Shown here one piece after another: positions 24,241 through 34,902 of a DNA stretch of 64,000 nucleotides; position 1 is the stretch's first letter, and every line of letters starts with the position of its first letter. The translations under genes and the position numbers were made by a program. The notes under the pieces are model-generated. The model searched no databases and was not told where the DNA came from. It saw only the letters and a program-made list of their open reading frames with translations. Origin of the DNA: Branchiostoma floridae. Taxonomy: Eukaryota; Chordata; Leptocardii; Amphioxiformes; Branchiostomatidae. Where the stretch lies: assembly GCF_000003815.2 (NCBI RefSeq), contig NC_049993.1, positions 2,611,627 to 2,675,626 on the forward strand, in the 5' to 3' direction.

Positions 24241-24420
24241 AGGGCGCGGTCAGATAGGTCGTAAGATCGTCGTACGATTTCCAGCTTCCTTAATTTTAGA
24301 GGACAATCATGTACGTCTCCTTCAAAGTTTAACTGTCTTGGTGAACAAAATGCTATTTTAGATCCATGTCAGTGGTTTGATCTGTAACGGCCTGCTTGAA
24401 AATCTTATGGCATCAAACTG
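24241..24420. mobile_element. Truncated copy of the GGGCGCGGTCA MITE in copy C
   Basis: Starts AGGGCGCGGTCAGATAGG and matches the 19174 element through TGGCATCAAA, after which the right inverted end is missing. It occupies the equivalent place in segment copy C, so the insertion pre-dates the segment duplication; copy B lacks it. Confidence 0.75.
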
Positions 24421-24648
24421 TAAATTAAAGCGCACGCGCTCAAAAAGGGCGAGCTAAACGTAGGCCCTCTGACGTTTTACTAGTTGGAAGGCATTGTATA
24501 AGTTTTATGTTGACTAAACTCTTATGTTATATGTAAGTTTGCTGTATTTACTGTCTCATTTATTGTGTTTTTCTCCTGTACTAGAAGAGTTGTAAACAGT
24601 TTAAGGTTACAGGTTAAGTAAAACATCCAGAAGACACCATTCCACTAG

Positions 24649-24748
24649 NNNNNNNNNNNNNNNNNNNNNNNNNNNNNNNNNNNNNNNNNNNNNNNNNNNN
24701 NNNNNNNNNNNNNNNNNNNNNNNNNNNNNNNNNNNNNNNNNNNNNNNN
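24649..24748. other. Assembly gap (100 N)
   Basis: Placeholder gap. The bases to its left (GAAGACACCATTCCACTAG) match 21652-21670 of copy B, and the bases to its right are the inverted form of 21670-21720, so the gap probably hides an inverted-repeat structure that did not assemble. Confidence 0.98.
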
Positions 24749-25866
24749 GTAACGTTAAATTTATACGTTACACAAAGCTAAATTAGATACCTGCGCGATC
24801 GCCGTTGTCTCGTTGTCTTTAATGTTTATTATTGGTTATAGCAGAATCCCTAATGTCTGCCGACAGTTTAAGCCGTTATAATCTCACGTTTATATTTCCT
24901 CGGGTATTACTGCCGTTATCAACCGTCACGTGACGATCTGATAGCCAATCAGCTTCCTTAATGCCCCCAGGCGGAGCGATATGTAAGTGGCCTTATCAGG
25001 CGTGAATGATCCCATTAGGGAAGTGCTTGGGTTAAGATTAATGCGCGACATTACATAATCCGTGGGCAATAAGTTCGCGTTAGCGGGTATTTCTATGCAG
25101 AGCTTCTCTTCGTTACTGAAAGGTCAACCACGCCTCTCGTTTCTACAGATTTGATCTTAACAGAGTTGAGTGGCCAAGGGCTACAGAAATCGAGACGGGC
25201 ACCGCCCCATGCACCATTGGTACAGTCAGGATTAAATCTAACGTCGGTAAAGATTTTTACCGACGTTAGATTTAGTCCTTACCAATGCGCAATCACTACA
25301 GTAGGAGCTAGCACACTGCTCGTGGTGTGTGTGTTCAACTGACATACTATTTCTCAAATACTCTTTCTCTTTCTTAGCGTGTACTAGTTTGTAAAGTTTT
25401 TTTTTTGGTATGATTCGAACTAGGGTCTGTATCTGTATCTATATAGCCGGTATGACCACCCTTCGGCGTAACACACAAGCTTCGCAGGTACGCGGTGCGG
25501 CAGCAGCTGGTTATATTACACTGAACAACCTGAATCCAACTACCGAGGGCGAGGCGAACACTCTCCCCACTCCGTCATTGCACCGGCCCAAATTTCCACC
25601 GGAGCTTTAAACGTAAGACGTATCCTGCAATGAAACGCTCGGGTTTTGTTCTTGTTTAAGTTAACATAGAGTAAAACATGGTCAACCAAATGATAGATCG
25701 GTTCTACCTTCCTATTCTCTTTGTGTTTTTTTTCTTTATTCTAGCGTTTTCTTAATTTTTTGTCGTTTTCTACCAGATAAAAAGCTTTTAGTTAACTCAC
25801 AGGAGTGAAACTGTTTTTCCTGTTTTCACGTTTTACCATTTTCTTGCTTGTTTAGCGAGCCGGCAC
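24749..25866. other. Non-coding region with one strong hairpin
   Basis: No gene recognised. 25229-25251 and 25256-25278 form a 23-bp stem with one mismatch and a 4-nt loop (GGATTAAATCTAACGTCGG arm). A word GTACGCGGTGCGGCAGCAGC near 25490 recurs, diverged, near 61437, showing a dispersed repeat. Confidence 0.5.
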
Positions 25867-25944
25867 AGCAGCGTGGCGCAGTGGAAGCGTACTGGGTCCG
25901 TGACCCGGAGGTCGGTGGATCAAAATTCAAAACCACCCGCTGCT
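25867..25944 (+). pseudogene. Initiator-tRNA(Met)-like pseudogene with anticodon CGT
   Basis: Seven-base acceptor stem AGCAGCG/CGCTGCT is perfect, with the A1-T72 pair typical of eukaryotic initiators. D arm TGGCGCAGTGGAAGCG and the GGG/CCC pairs in the anticodon stem match initiator tRNA. The anticodon loop is TCCGTGA, giving CGT where CAT is expected. The T loop is doubled (ATCAAAA followed by TTCAAAA between GGTGG and CCACC), adding 7 nt. No immediate T-run terminator follows. These defects indicate a pseudogene or tRNA-derived repeat. Confidence 0.7.
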
Positions 25945-26509
25945 CGCCTTTCATCGCTTTCATCTTCTTTCTTCCGTTTTTTTATTTCACCTTTTCCTTG
26001 ATTAAAGGTCGATTGGGCCAACGGTTGGAGTAAGAAATTTGTGAAGGATCTTGTAACAGGCACGTTTAAGAAGGTTAGACATCCAGGTCAACAATATTCA
26101 AATACAATTCCAACTCTACAACTGGAACGTCTGGAAGCAATTCGATTCGTTTTTATCCAGTTGTAACTTGCAGAGATTTAATTGTATCTAAAAACCTTAA
26201 AAGGTTTCAGAGACAGGTTATCAACTCTTTTATAAAAAAAAAAACGAGCAAAGAAAGACATCTTTATCATTGCTATTTATGTGTATGGTTGTTCTTCCTT
26301 GTCAAGAAACATTTCACATTCAGCATTTTAGCAAGCAAGGAACACCGGTATCATATTCCGATTCTGCCCATGTATCCGGAAAAGAACAGAAATCTTCCAA
26401 GATTTTCCCGGAAAAGGATCAGAATTCCAAATAAGGCAGTAAAAGGTCCTCCTGCCGCTAATGGAGCCGCTAAAAGGTTTTCTGAGGCTCCGCGGAGAAA
26501 CATGCGATT

Positions 26510-26830
26510 AACCCTCTGTATACCAAGCCGCGTCATTCCACAGGTTACTCCGTACGTGTGGTCGGGGATGCCGTCCGGCTGGTGCGATTAACTCTCAGTA
26601 TACCAAGCCGCTGCACTCAGTCTCTCTCCACAGGTTACTCCGTGATGCTTAACCCCCTGTATACCAAGCCGTTCTGCTCAGTTCTCTCCGTACGTGTGGT
26701 AGGGGATGCCGTCCGGCTGGTGGGCTTAACCTTCTACATGCCAAGCCGCATGACCCAGTCTCGGTCCACAGGTTACTCCGTACTTGTGGTAGGGGTCAAG
26801 CTGGTGGGCTGGACCGTCTTCCAGCCAAGT
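26510..26830. repeat. Imperfect minisatellite, ACCAAGCCG / CACAGGTTACTCCGT units
   Basis: Three to four diverged units containing TATACCAAGCCG, CACAGGTTACTCCGTACG, GGGGATGCCGTCCGGCTGG. One further diverged unit lies beyond the SINE at 27118-27190. The short frames here are not genes. Confidence 0.8.
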
Positions 26831-26836
26831 AGTGGG

Positions 26837-27105
26837 ATCTTGTGGCGTATAACTGCAGGGTGTTTGGCCTAAAACCCAGAGGTTCCGAGTTCGAGTCCTG
26901 TAATGCTATTGATCTTGTGCTCTTTGGGAAAAGGCCCTTTATACACGACTGTACTTCAATCTGGTGTAAAAGTCGGTTAAAGGCGTTTAGGGTAAGAGTC
27001 GGTGAAAGGAGAGGGATGGGCTCCACCTCCCAATACCATACCCTAGACACCGTGGATAACAACCCACCCACTTCCACTACGGTCTCTAAAAGGATGTAGG
27101 ACTAC
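26837..27105 (+). mobile_element. tRNA-derived SINE, copy 1
   Basis: The tRNA-like head has an A-box-like TGGCGTATAACTGCAGGG (26843-26860) and a B box GAGTTCGAGTCC (26887-26898). The body includes GTAAGAGTCGGTGAAAGGAG and a tail CTAGACACCGTGGATAAC. The body and tail match the inverted copy at 31195-31522, defining the family. It interrupts the 26510-27190 minisatellite. Confidence 0.82.
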
Positions 27106-27479
27106 CTTTACCTACTTACGAAGCCACAGCACTCAGTTTTCCACAGCAGATTACTCCGTACGTGTGATGGGGGATGCGTGTTGATGAAGGGTTAATGGAC
27201 CCACTAAAAGGTTTTCCCGACACTACCTCGCGGTGAAACGTGCCGTCCGCGGTGTGTATGGCCTGCAGATCGCCGCCCGTTTGCGGCAGGCGTGTTTCAT
27301 GTTCGCCGGAACAAAGCGTGCCGCCTCCCGCCAGTGATCAGGGGATTTCTGCGGTGCGGTGAAGGTGACCCAAATTTTCACCTTCGGGCTCCATTTTACA
27401 ACCTTCTTGTCGTCTTTTATTTTCAACACGTCCGCCACTGACTAAGAAAAAAGCTTCTGCACCGCCCCATCTCGCTAAT

Positions 27480-27915
27480 TAAACCGTAATCTACTGACTG
27501 ACATATCTCTACAGCGGACCCAGCAGGGTAATCAGGACCTAAGTAATGACCGGAACATAGCTCTTAGGTAAATATGGCTGTAGGGTAGTCAGGGCCCAAA
27601 TTCTACACATTTCTACAGTGAACACAACATCGGAGTAACTAGGACCGCATTTTCCCGAATAGGGCCTTAATCGACTGACTGACATACTTTTACAGCAAAC
27701 AGAACATCGGGATAAGTAGGAAAGGATCTACATTACAGCGCTTCTTAGGTCCAAGTGCCATAATCGACTGACATATCGCTACAGAGAACACAACAGCAGG
27801 GTAGCCAGGACCCCATTTCCCCAACATCTGGGTAACCAGGACAGGATTCTACAAATAGTGCTGTAATCGACTGACTGACATATCGCTACAGGCAACCCAG
27901 CAGTAGGGTAACCAG
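27480..27915. repeat. Degenerate satellite, GACTGACATAT..CTACAG units
   Basis: Five diverged units of about 80-110 bp share AATCGACTGACTGACATAT, CTACAG, GAACACAACA, CAGGGTAACCAGGAC. No coding sequence. Confidence 0.8.
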
Positions 27916-28828
27916 GCCGATAGAAATCAGCGCTCGGCAGACGTTGTTTCCCGCCGCCTTTCAGCGCGAGATGTGATTTGTATCGGATCGTCTGCTCCAA
28001 TTTGTGCCGAACTCCGCGGAATTGCCCCGGGGCCAACCTTAACTGCTCTGTGGAGACCGCCCGTCTAGGGGCTAACGCAAGGTGCTCCATGGAGGCCACA
28101 TGTCCATGGGATAACGTGAACTACTCCGCGGGTATCCGTTGACCTCAGCATTACTAGTGTGTTACATTGATTCAAACTTTAGATTTGATAGCATCGATAT
28201 GCTCCAGATTTTCGTCAGAAATCGAAACGTTAGCGTTTCTTTGCGGTGTTTACTGTATGTGACCTTGGGAGAACAGCTGACCTTGGCTTTCTGAAAGGCC
28301 TGGTTCGATTCTATGTTGCTTTAGATTTCTGACTTAAGTTGAAAACTGGACAGCTTACAGTTGTATTCACAGTTAATGGCTTAAATCAGTACTACGTAGC
28401 CCTCATGACCGTATGCGATGCCGCTTATTACCTGTATTATAAGGTGAATCAGTGGAAGGGAGGGATGGAAGGAGAGAAGAAGGCAAAGATAGAGAAAAGG
28501 AAGGAAAGAACGGAGGGGGGATAAAGTATGGACGAAAGAAAGGAAATACAGCCAAAGAGAAAATACAACATAAAACAGCGCGTGACGATTTTACCTCCAC
28601 CTGACAACATTACATAGAACCGTCTGCATGTTATCCCGCACTTCCGCTAGCAAACATCCTGTACTGGCTCTGAGGGACAGGCCTTGTAACGCAAGTCGAC
28701 AGGCAAAGTCCAGCGGCTAAAATGGCCATAACGTAACGGCAATGCTACAAACCCCCACATAGATTGTGATGCAGTTTACAAGACTAGACATTTGCCTGCC
28801 AAGCTGCATCACTCAGACTGTTAACGTG
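27916..28828. other. Non-coding region, nothing recognised
   Basis: Includes a purine-rich GGAAGG/GAAAGA stretch at 28455-28560. Short frames only. Confidence 0.5.
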
Positions 28829-28935
28829 GGGTCGCGTGGCGTGCCTGCAGGGTGAGTGGCCCAGAAACCAGAGGTCCTGGGTTCAAATCCTGCCATGCTG
28901 CCAATCTTGTGCCCTTAGACTTTCCTCACTTCAAC
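28829..28935 (+). mobile_element. tRNA-derived SINE, copy 2 (truncated)
   Basis: Head GCGTGGCGTGCCTGCAGGG with B box GGTTCAAATCC at 28880-28890, followed by TGCCATGCTGCCAATCTTG as in the other copies; the body is lost soon after. Confidence 0.82.
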
Positions 28936-28939
28936 CAAG

Positions 28940-29732
28940 TGTTCACGTCCATACTGTTTACGTGTCGCTTCGTACGCGTGGTGTGGGTTTTATTTGCTTT
29001 TGGACAGACATTGACAATGTGGCACAGCACTAACAGTGTCACAAATACAGAACAAACAAGAGTTCGTAGACCTCAGGCCTGCATGAAATGTATTGGGTTT
29101 CTGTAGACCTATTGGGTATTTTTGCCTTTTTGTCTGTGGTACGTGGTTGGAAAAATGAGCTTTTTACCGTGTTGGTTGTGCACCATGCAAAAGTCTGACT
29201 CTGAAATTCCATTTTCTGAATTTGTAAGTTTGGACATGGATGAACATTACTTATTTTGGATTTCTTAAGTATGTAACCAACCACAGTACTTTGAAGTTGT
29301 TGAGACGCTACCTTTTTTTGTCTCAGATGGCCCATGCACATGTAGTTACTCTGTCACATGATATACTAATATCTTCCTATTTCAATGTACTGACCTAATG
29401 CAGCTGCTAAGTCTCCTTGGTTTGTGTTCTTCCAATGATATTCATTAAAGATTTATTTCTGGGGTGTTATTCACTTGACATCGGAATGTTACTTGCATAA
29501 TTTGACCAATGATACTTTTATCTGTAGTTCCATAGACATTAGACAATATGAATAGTGGTAGCCCCCATGCAGCAGCAACAGTTAGTCCCCAGGGTGGTAT
29601 GATATTTTCATTCAATCCATCCAACCCAAACCTAAATCTCCTGTAGTATCTAAGCCAAATTTAACAGCATAATTTACTATGAAAAATGTCCTTGTCAATC
29701 CCATTTATAGATGGCAAGCTGCTGGCAATGTA
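28940..29732. other. Non-coding region, nothing recognised
   Basis: AT-rich sequence without paired splice sites around a coding-like frame. Confidence 0.5.
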
Positions 29733-29840
29733 GCCTGATTAAATCTCGCTTATAGCAGCCCGCCAAACATCCGCCGGCCCGCGGGGAGGGGCCAGTTACA
29801 GCCCTGGACAGCGGAGTTTGTGTTACACAGACTACTGGCA
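29733..29840. repeat. Dispersed repeat fragment shared with 38627-38727
   Basis: TAGCCTGATTAAATCTCGC ... GACAGCGGAGTTTGTGTTAC ACAGACTA recurs at 38632-38727 as TAGCCTGATTTAATCGCGC ... GGCGGAGTTTGCGTTACACA. The family is unnamed. Confidence 0.7.
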
Positions 29841-30535
29841 ATGGAAGCTTTGAAAAGTTCAGAAGCTGTTGTAGTCAGAGCAAACATCCAGCAAACATCC
29901 CCGCAAACCAATGAGCAGTTGCTTAGAAGGGGAATTTCATCATATATTTGCCGCGACAAAATGCAACCAACGATACTGAATTTAAAACAGAACAAAGCTA
30001 AGCCTCCACCACTTAACCCTGCCTGTACCATAGATTAAGCAGGCCCAAAAAACCAAGCGAATATGACTAGCCCAAAACAACAAATTACCTGTATACAGTA
30101 TGGAAATGGCATTACCAAAGAAACAAAAAAGAAACACAGGACAAATCATACACATACCTTTCTCTTATGCCCACATTCTATACAGTTCTCCTCCACATTA
30201 GAAAATTGCATCTTCTTCTGTTTAAGTTCAAGTTCAACCATGATTGCCAACAGGGTAAAGGAACTTGTACCGAAACTTAAAACTCAGTACTATACAGCTC
30301 TAGAAACACCACAAAGAGTAATAAGCAAACTCCAATTATACCTGACCAACAGATATATAATCTTGTACACTCCCGTCATCTGGCAAACTGTCAGTGCCAC
30401 TAAGTAACCTGATACATTGAAGGTGGCCCAGGCCAGATGATGGTTCTACACCCAACCATAATCTATTTTTAAAACCAAGCAGATATTGGGAGGATGCCCC
30501 AACCACACAAAAACAGGATCAACCTATACAGTATC

Positions 30536-31150
30536 AAGTTCAAGCACTAGGAGGCCCAAAATCAAACCTGACCACCAGGACACCACAAACAACTCACGTA
30601 CCAAATAGCAACACAATGGTACCTTGCGTTCCGGAGATACAGCGCACGCCCCGTGCCCGCACAAAAGGTAACCTAAAATGTCAAGTTCAAGCACCAAGGG
30701 CGCCAAAATCAAAATTGAGCATTATTCAGCCACCGCCGACACATGTGCCAAATATCATCGCGCCAGCACCAGCCGTTCAGAAGATATAACTCCGGAAACA
30801 CCCCTCTCGGACACAAAATTCGACCTGCCGAGACAAGTTCAAACGCGACAAGGCCCAAAGTCAATCCTAGGCAACAGGCAACAACCCCCCACCCATGCAC
30901 CAAAAATCGTCGCAATCGCGCGTATCGTTCCGGACACACAGCGCCAAAAGTGCCCCAAAAACACCAAAAATGCCACCTGCAATGTCAAGTTCAAACACCA
31001 GGAGGCCCAAAATCAAACCTGAGTGTTAGGCTACCACCCCCAACCCACGTACCAAAAATCGTCGTGCTCGCACCATCCGTTCACGAGATACAGCGCCCTA
31101 CATCCCCGGCTACCGAAAAGTTCCCACCAGCATCAAAACCATACCTGCAT
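30536..31150. repeat. Four tandem ~150-bp units, CAAGTTCAAGCACC family
   Basis: Units start near 30536, 30680, 30836 and 30985 with CAAGTTCAA, then GGCCCAAAATCAA, an ACGTACCAAA(A/T) block and CCGTTC(A/C)GAGATACAGCGC. They are strongly diverged. Frames of 114-139 aa over the array are read-through of the repeat. Confidence 0.8.
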
Positions 31151-31194
31151 ACATGCAGGTAACAAGCATGATAAGGTAACACTACTCCTATAGC

Positions 31195-31522
31195 CTTATT
31201 GCAGCGTTTTTATCCACCGTATCTAGCCCTGCTGCTATTGCCGCATTGCCTGTGGACAGACAGAAGTGGATAAGACTCTTGACCAACCGCACAGCAGCCG
31301 ACCGATGATGATGATGATGATGATCTAGACTGTAGAGCACGGTATTGGAATGCGGAGACACAATCCCTCTCCTCCCACCGCCTTTTACCTCCCCAACCGA
31401 AGTCAGGTACCCATGTTTACACCTAGATGGAGGAAAGCCGTGTAAAGATTGGTAGCATGACAGGATTTGAACCCAGGACCTCTTGGTTCTGGGCCAAACA
31501 CCTTGCAATTCCGCCACACGCC
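31195..31522 (-). mobile_element. tRNA-derived SINE, copy 3, near full length
   Basis: On the minus strand the head reads GTGGCGGAATTGCAAGGTG, with B box GGTTCAAATCC (31473-31463). It runs through ACACGGCTTTCCTCC and AGGAGAGGGATTG to a tail GGGCTAGATACGGTGGATAA. It contains a GAT microsatellite on the plus strand at 31300-31324. Body and tail match copy 1. Confidence 0.85.
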
Positions 31523-31569
31523 CCCATAGGTGGGTTGAGTAGAAGCTAATGATGGCTTAAACTTTATCC

Positions 31570-32050
31570 GCCCTGTCAAGTTTGATTTTTGTGTTCTACT
31601 CAGAGACGTTTTTTACTATAGGATCTCATGTAAATTAACATCTTACCGAGAAGTCGACTTCGATTAAAGTATCCACTTTCTATTACAGCGTGATTTTACT
31701 TAAAACTTTCTTTAAGTCTTGTGCTTCGCCTGTCTTTAGCCCACATTGCTTAAGACAACCACTTAACTCTAAAAGCTACGATTACAAAACATGTATATTC
31801 ATATCCTACGTAAGGAGTCAGCTTTCATCCTAATGTCCTGCTCAGAGATGCTTTTTGCATGGGTTTTATGTGACTTAGTATCTTATCGAGATTATACAGT
31901 ATCCATATTCCATTTTCAGTGTACTCTAACTTAAAACTTTCTTTAAGACTGGCTAAAACCCTGCACCTCGCATGTCTTGAACCCACATTGCTTAAGACAA
32001 CCTCTCAACACTAAAAGCTGCAATTACAATACATGTATATTCATACCACC
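31570..32050. repeat. Tandem direct duplication of a ~245-bp unit
   Basis: 31575-31810 and 31820-32045 share CTCAGAGA(C/T)G, AAACTTTCTTTAAG, CCCACATTGCTTAAGACAAC, CTAAAAGCT and ACATGTATATTCATA in the same order. Confidence 0.85.
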
Positions 32051-32059
32051 ATGGTGCCA

Positions 32060-33676
32060 GCTACACGGGCGCATTGCTAAACCGTTAGTTTTCGGTATGC
32101 GGAACTTTCATGTGTGCTATCTAACCGTGTGACTGGTGCGGTGGCGGCATCGCTGTGGTCTGGTTGAGTTTGTGTTAACCTTGACTTTATTATCCAAGAT
32201 CAACGCATACAAAGCATGCAAAGATTCGGGTGTTTTTTTTATCGACAAATTTCGTTGAGCGCACTGTGACTCAGTGACGCCGGCCGCCAACATGCCACAG
32301 CGTCTGAGATACCCACTAATTGCGCACGTTAGTTGTAAACTTATGTGGAACCTCTCTGGCCAATTACGGCATGTGAGTTTCTATCGAACATGAATCTGGT
32401 ATTTGGACTAGTCCATTTTCAGCCCACCTGGAGGGTGACTTAACCAAGACTTTGCTATTTGACGGAACAGGGAGCTTGCTGATGATTTTCAATGTTTTCA
32501 TGCTGTCTCTTAGTGGGAACAATGAAATGTTGATTAATAAAAGTATCTGCCTTGTGAAGAGACATGTAAAGGATTGACATCGCAAGTGCAGCACAGATCA
32601 GTAACGTTACTTTGTCGATCACCCACAGCGACTGGAGTTCTCTCTCGTATCTTGGCCATAAACCTGTCTTTTTGAAGAACTCAAGCCTGTTATTGGAGAG
32701 TTATTAACATCATTATAAAGTGTATATAACTATGGACAACTTTCGTTTGGCAAAGTACGTTAAAAATAATCTAAACGGACCCCATGTAGCCGCAAATCGA
32801 GTCAGACAAACCAGTGACCGCAAGTGACCCCAAAGGAAAGGCGAGCCATCAGAATAGTCCAATGTTACATTCAATTTACATACAAATTTCCATTGGATTT
32901 GTAAAAGAACAGGAAGTTATAATATATTGCACACACAAATGTATTATGGGAAGTCCTATGAATGATACCCCTTATAAATAACGATCGAATGTTCATCGAA
33001 TACGAATGTATAACGAAAAAAGGCACCCCCACCAAAGCGGCATAATGGTACCTTCCGAACGCGTTCTACCCCCCGGAGTGTGAAATGGCGCGAAAACGGA
33101 GACTGAGAGGCCGGGGCTGACCGCGGAACGTGTTTACTACCTTTAAATGCTATTTCCCCGGTCAAAATTGTATTCTTGAAGGAAAAAGTAGTTATTTTGT
33201 TGACATTATAGCTTGCAGATAAATATTATCCAAGGGTATTTGAACTTAGAATGATAATATTTTTGTAAGAGCGATATTTTGGCGGAAAATGTAGGAAAAA
33301 TCTTTGTTTTTGATGTTTTTGCCCCAAAATTATCACGATTTCGTTACATAATCCAAAATACCCTTGGACAGATTATTTCCGTTGGGAATAAGCTCTTATC
33401 TCGTAAAAAATCAAGGCTATAGTCCGTGTCCCCGCTGGGGAATTGATACATGAATGAAACAACAATATTTTTTAACCAAAATCGTTATTTCTAACCCAAA
33501 ATTACAGGGCAGCAACAGATATCACATGTGCATTTTATGTGTACCGCATAGAACTAACTCTGTATGAAGTTTCGTTACAATACGACAATGCGTTAAAACG
33601 TTACAAGAATACACGTGTTTTCAACTAACTAGAACCGTGTCACATGCCGTAATTGACCAGAGCTGTTTTCCAGGCT
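32060..33676. other. Non-coding region, nothing recognised
   Basis: Mixed sequence without a supported exon, although A/T-rich words repeat (ACCAAAATCG, CCCAAAATTA). Confidence 0.45.
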
Positions 33677-33868
33677 AAGGGCACGTGTTGTGTGATCGTC
33701 GTAGTGAACTTCGGCCATTTTGGGGGACAGTCATGTACGTGTCCTGTCTTGGTACACAAACGGCTGTTTTGGATCCATGTCAGTGGTTGGTTCTGTCACA
33801 GCCTGTTTGAAAATTCTAAGGCATCAAAGTCGTACGACGATCGCACGCCCCATGTGAGCGCGCCCTAC
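33677..33868. mobile_element. Diverged copy of the GGGCGCGGTCA MITE
   Basis: Interior ACAGTCATGTACGTGTCCTG, TTTTGGATCCATGTCAGTGG, GGCATCAAAGTCGTACGACG matches the 19174 element. The right end is GTGAGCGCGCCCT; the left end is AGGGCACGTG, more diverged. Confidence 0.7.
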
Positions 33869-33871
33869 CCC

Positions 33872-34058
33872 CCCCCCCCCACATTAGGCGAACAACGATC
33901 GGACGACAAGTCTGCGAGCTCTAAATTACGAGGAGACATGACCCTGACGGGAAGGCGGGAACTCTGCCATTTCTTCGTCGGCATCAGGATCATGTCTCCT
34001 CGTAAATTAGAGCTCGCAGACTCGTCGTCCGATTGAATCGCGCCGAATGTGAGGGGGG
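33872..34058. mobile_element. Foldback MITE with ~75-bp inverted arms, orientation 1
   Basis: Arms CCCCCACATTAGGCGA ... GTCTGCGAGCTCTAAATTA and its inverse TAATTTAGAGCTCGCAGAC ... CGAATGTGAGGGGGG surround a 37-nt loop. TA lies at both flanks (CCCTA|CCCC ... GGGG|TATG), consistent with a TA target duplication. No frame of note. Confidence 0.9.
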
Positions 34059-34302
34059 TATGACCAATCGAGCACGTTAGTTGTGTGACCGTTCGCGAAG
34101 TCCAAAGTGTAGGTTACGTAATTGTGACTGGGGCCAGCTGTGATCTCAATGCGGCGCACAACCCGCCCGTGGGCGGAAGAAAATGTACAAACGGGAGGAC
34201 CCCGGCCCTCGTCAGGAGCTCCCTGTTCCGCATGTGGCTCGGCATGTAAGCACAGACTGACACTGTGTGTTTCTCCACTCGAACACCCGTATGCGGTATA
34301 TA
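34059..34302. other. Spacer between two foldback MITE copies
   Basis: GC-richer 244-bp stretch with an open minus-strand frame, but no domain, start context or splice pair that would support a gene. Confidence 0.4.
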
Positions 34303-34489
34303 CCCCCCGCACATTAGTCGAAAGTCAATCGGACGACGAGTCTGCGAGCTCTAAATTATGAGGAGGCATGACCCTGCTGCCGACGAAGAAATGGCATAGT
34401 TCTCCCCTTCCCGTCAGGATCATGCCTCCTCGTAATTTACAGGTCGCAGACTCGTCGTCCGATCAATTTTCGCCTAATGTGAGGGGGGG
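34303..34489. mobile_element. Foldback MITE, orientation 2
   Basis: Same arms as the 33872 element, but the loop (GCCGACGAAGAAATGGCA) is the reverse complement of the first copy's loop (TGCCATTTCTTCGTCGGC), so this copy inserted in the opposite direction. Flanks are TATA on both sides. Confidence 0.9.
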
Positions 34490-34902
34490 TTATAGGACAC
34501 CAGCCGGCGATATCAGCTTTCGTGTCCTTGTAGGTGCCGTTTGTGGGAGTTTGGCGTGTTTTATCTCGGGGTATGTTACAAACCCCAAGGGAGCCCCCGC
34601 GAACGCGTGTACATCAGGTTGTCATAAAACCCCAGAGGAGCCCCACTGACACGCCCATTAATCTGGGCCAGACTTGGACACGATCCAGACCTTCTGTGAC
34701 TGATGAGCACTTTTACCCTCACACGGGACCTGCAGAGCCGGGGTGAAATATGGCCTGTCGGGCGGAGAAGCGCTGGGCGTCCCGAGAGGTTGGCTGACAG
34801 GGAAGTGCGGGTTAAAGGCCGACTGAGTTTATTCATGTCTTTTTACCATTGTTACTGGTAATGCTACTCCACGTTCACCCATGTCTATTCTAATGGCTTT
34901 AG
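34490..34902. other. Non-coding spacer before the orphan exons
   Basis: No exon supported; a short GACTTGGACACGATCC-type unique sequence. Confidence 0.4.

Larger units (their letters stand above)
17420..24648. repeat. Three tandem diverged copies of a ~2-2.5 kb non-coding segment
   Basis: Copy A about 17420-19450, copy B about 19570-21650, copy C about 21875-24640. Shared anchors in order: the GAGGCGG-type start (17465, 19661, 21964), TCTAGC(T/C)GTC/GCCGAATTTC (17650, 19838, 22295), ATAGATCGAC minisatellite, ATCAACCCCCAGGGGCTC (18371, 20662, 23213), CACCTGGTGCATTGTTC (18775, 21281, 23855), and AATGAATATCTTGTA hairpin (18957, 21478, 24042). Copies B and C share about 450 bp (20110-20560; 22680-23090) missing from A. 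The minus strand of the CACCTGGTGCATTG anchor reads SDIRQKECG.TMHQV.RAIFKWL in the copies, with a stop in A, possibly a relic exon. No intact gene is present. Confidence 0.85.

Noticed and set aside
30063..31162. 114-139 aa frames
   Set aside because: They lie over the four-unit satellite and change frame with it.
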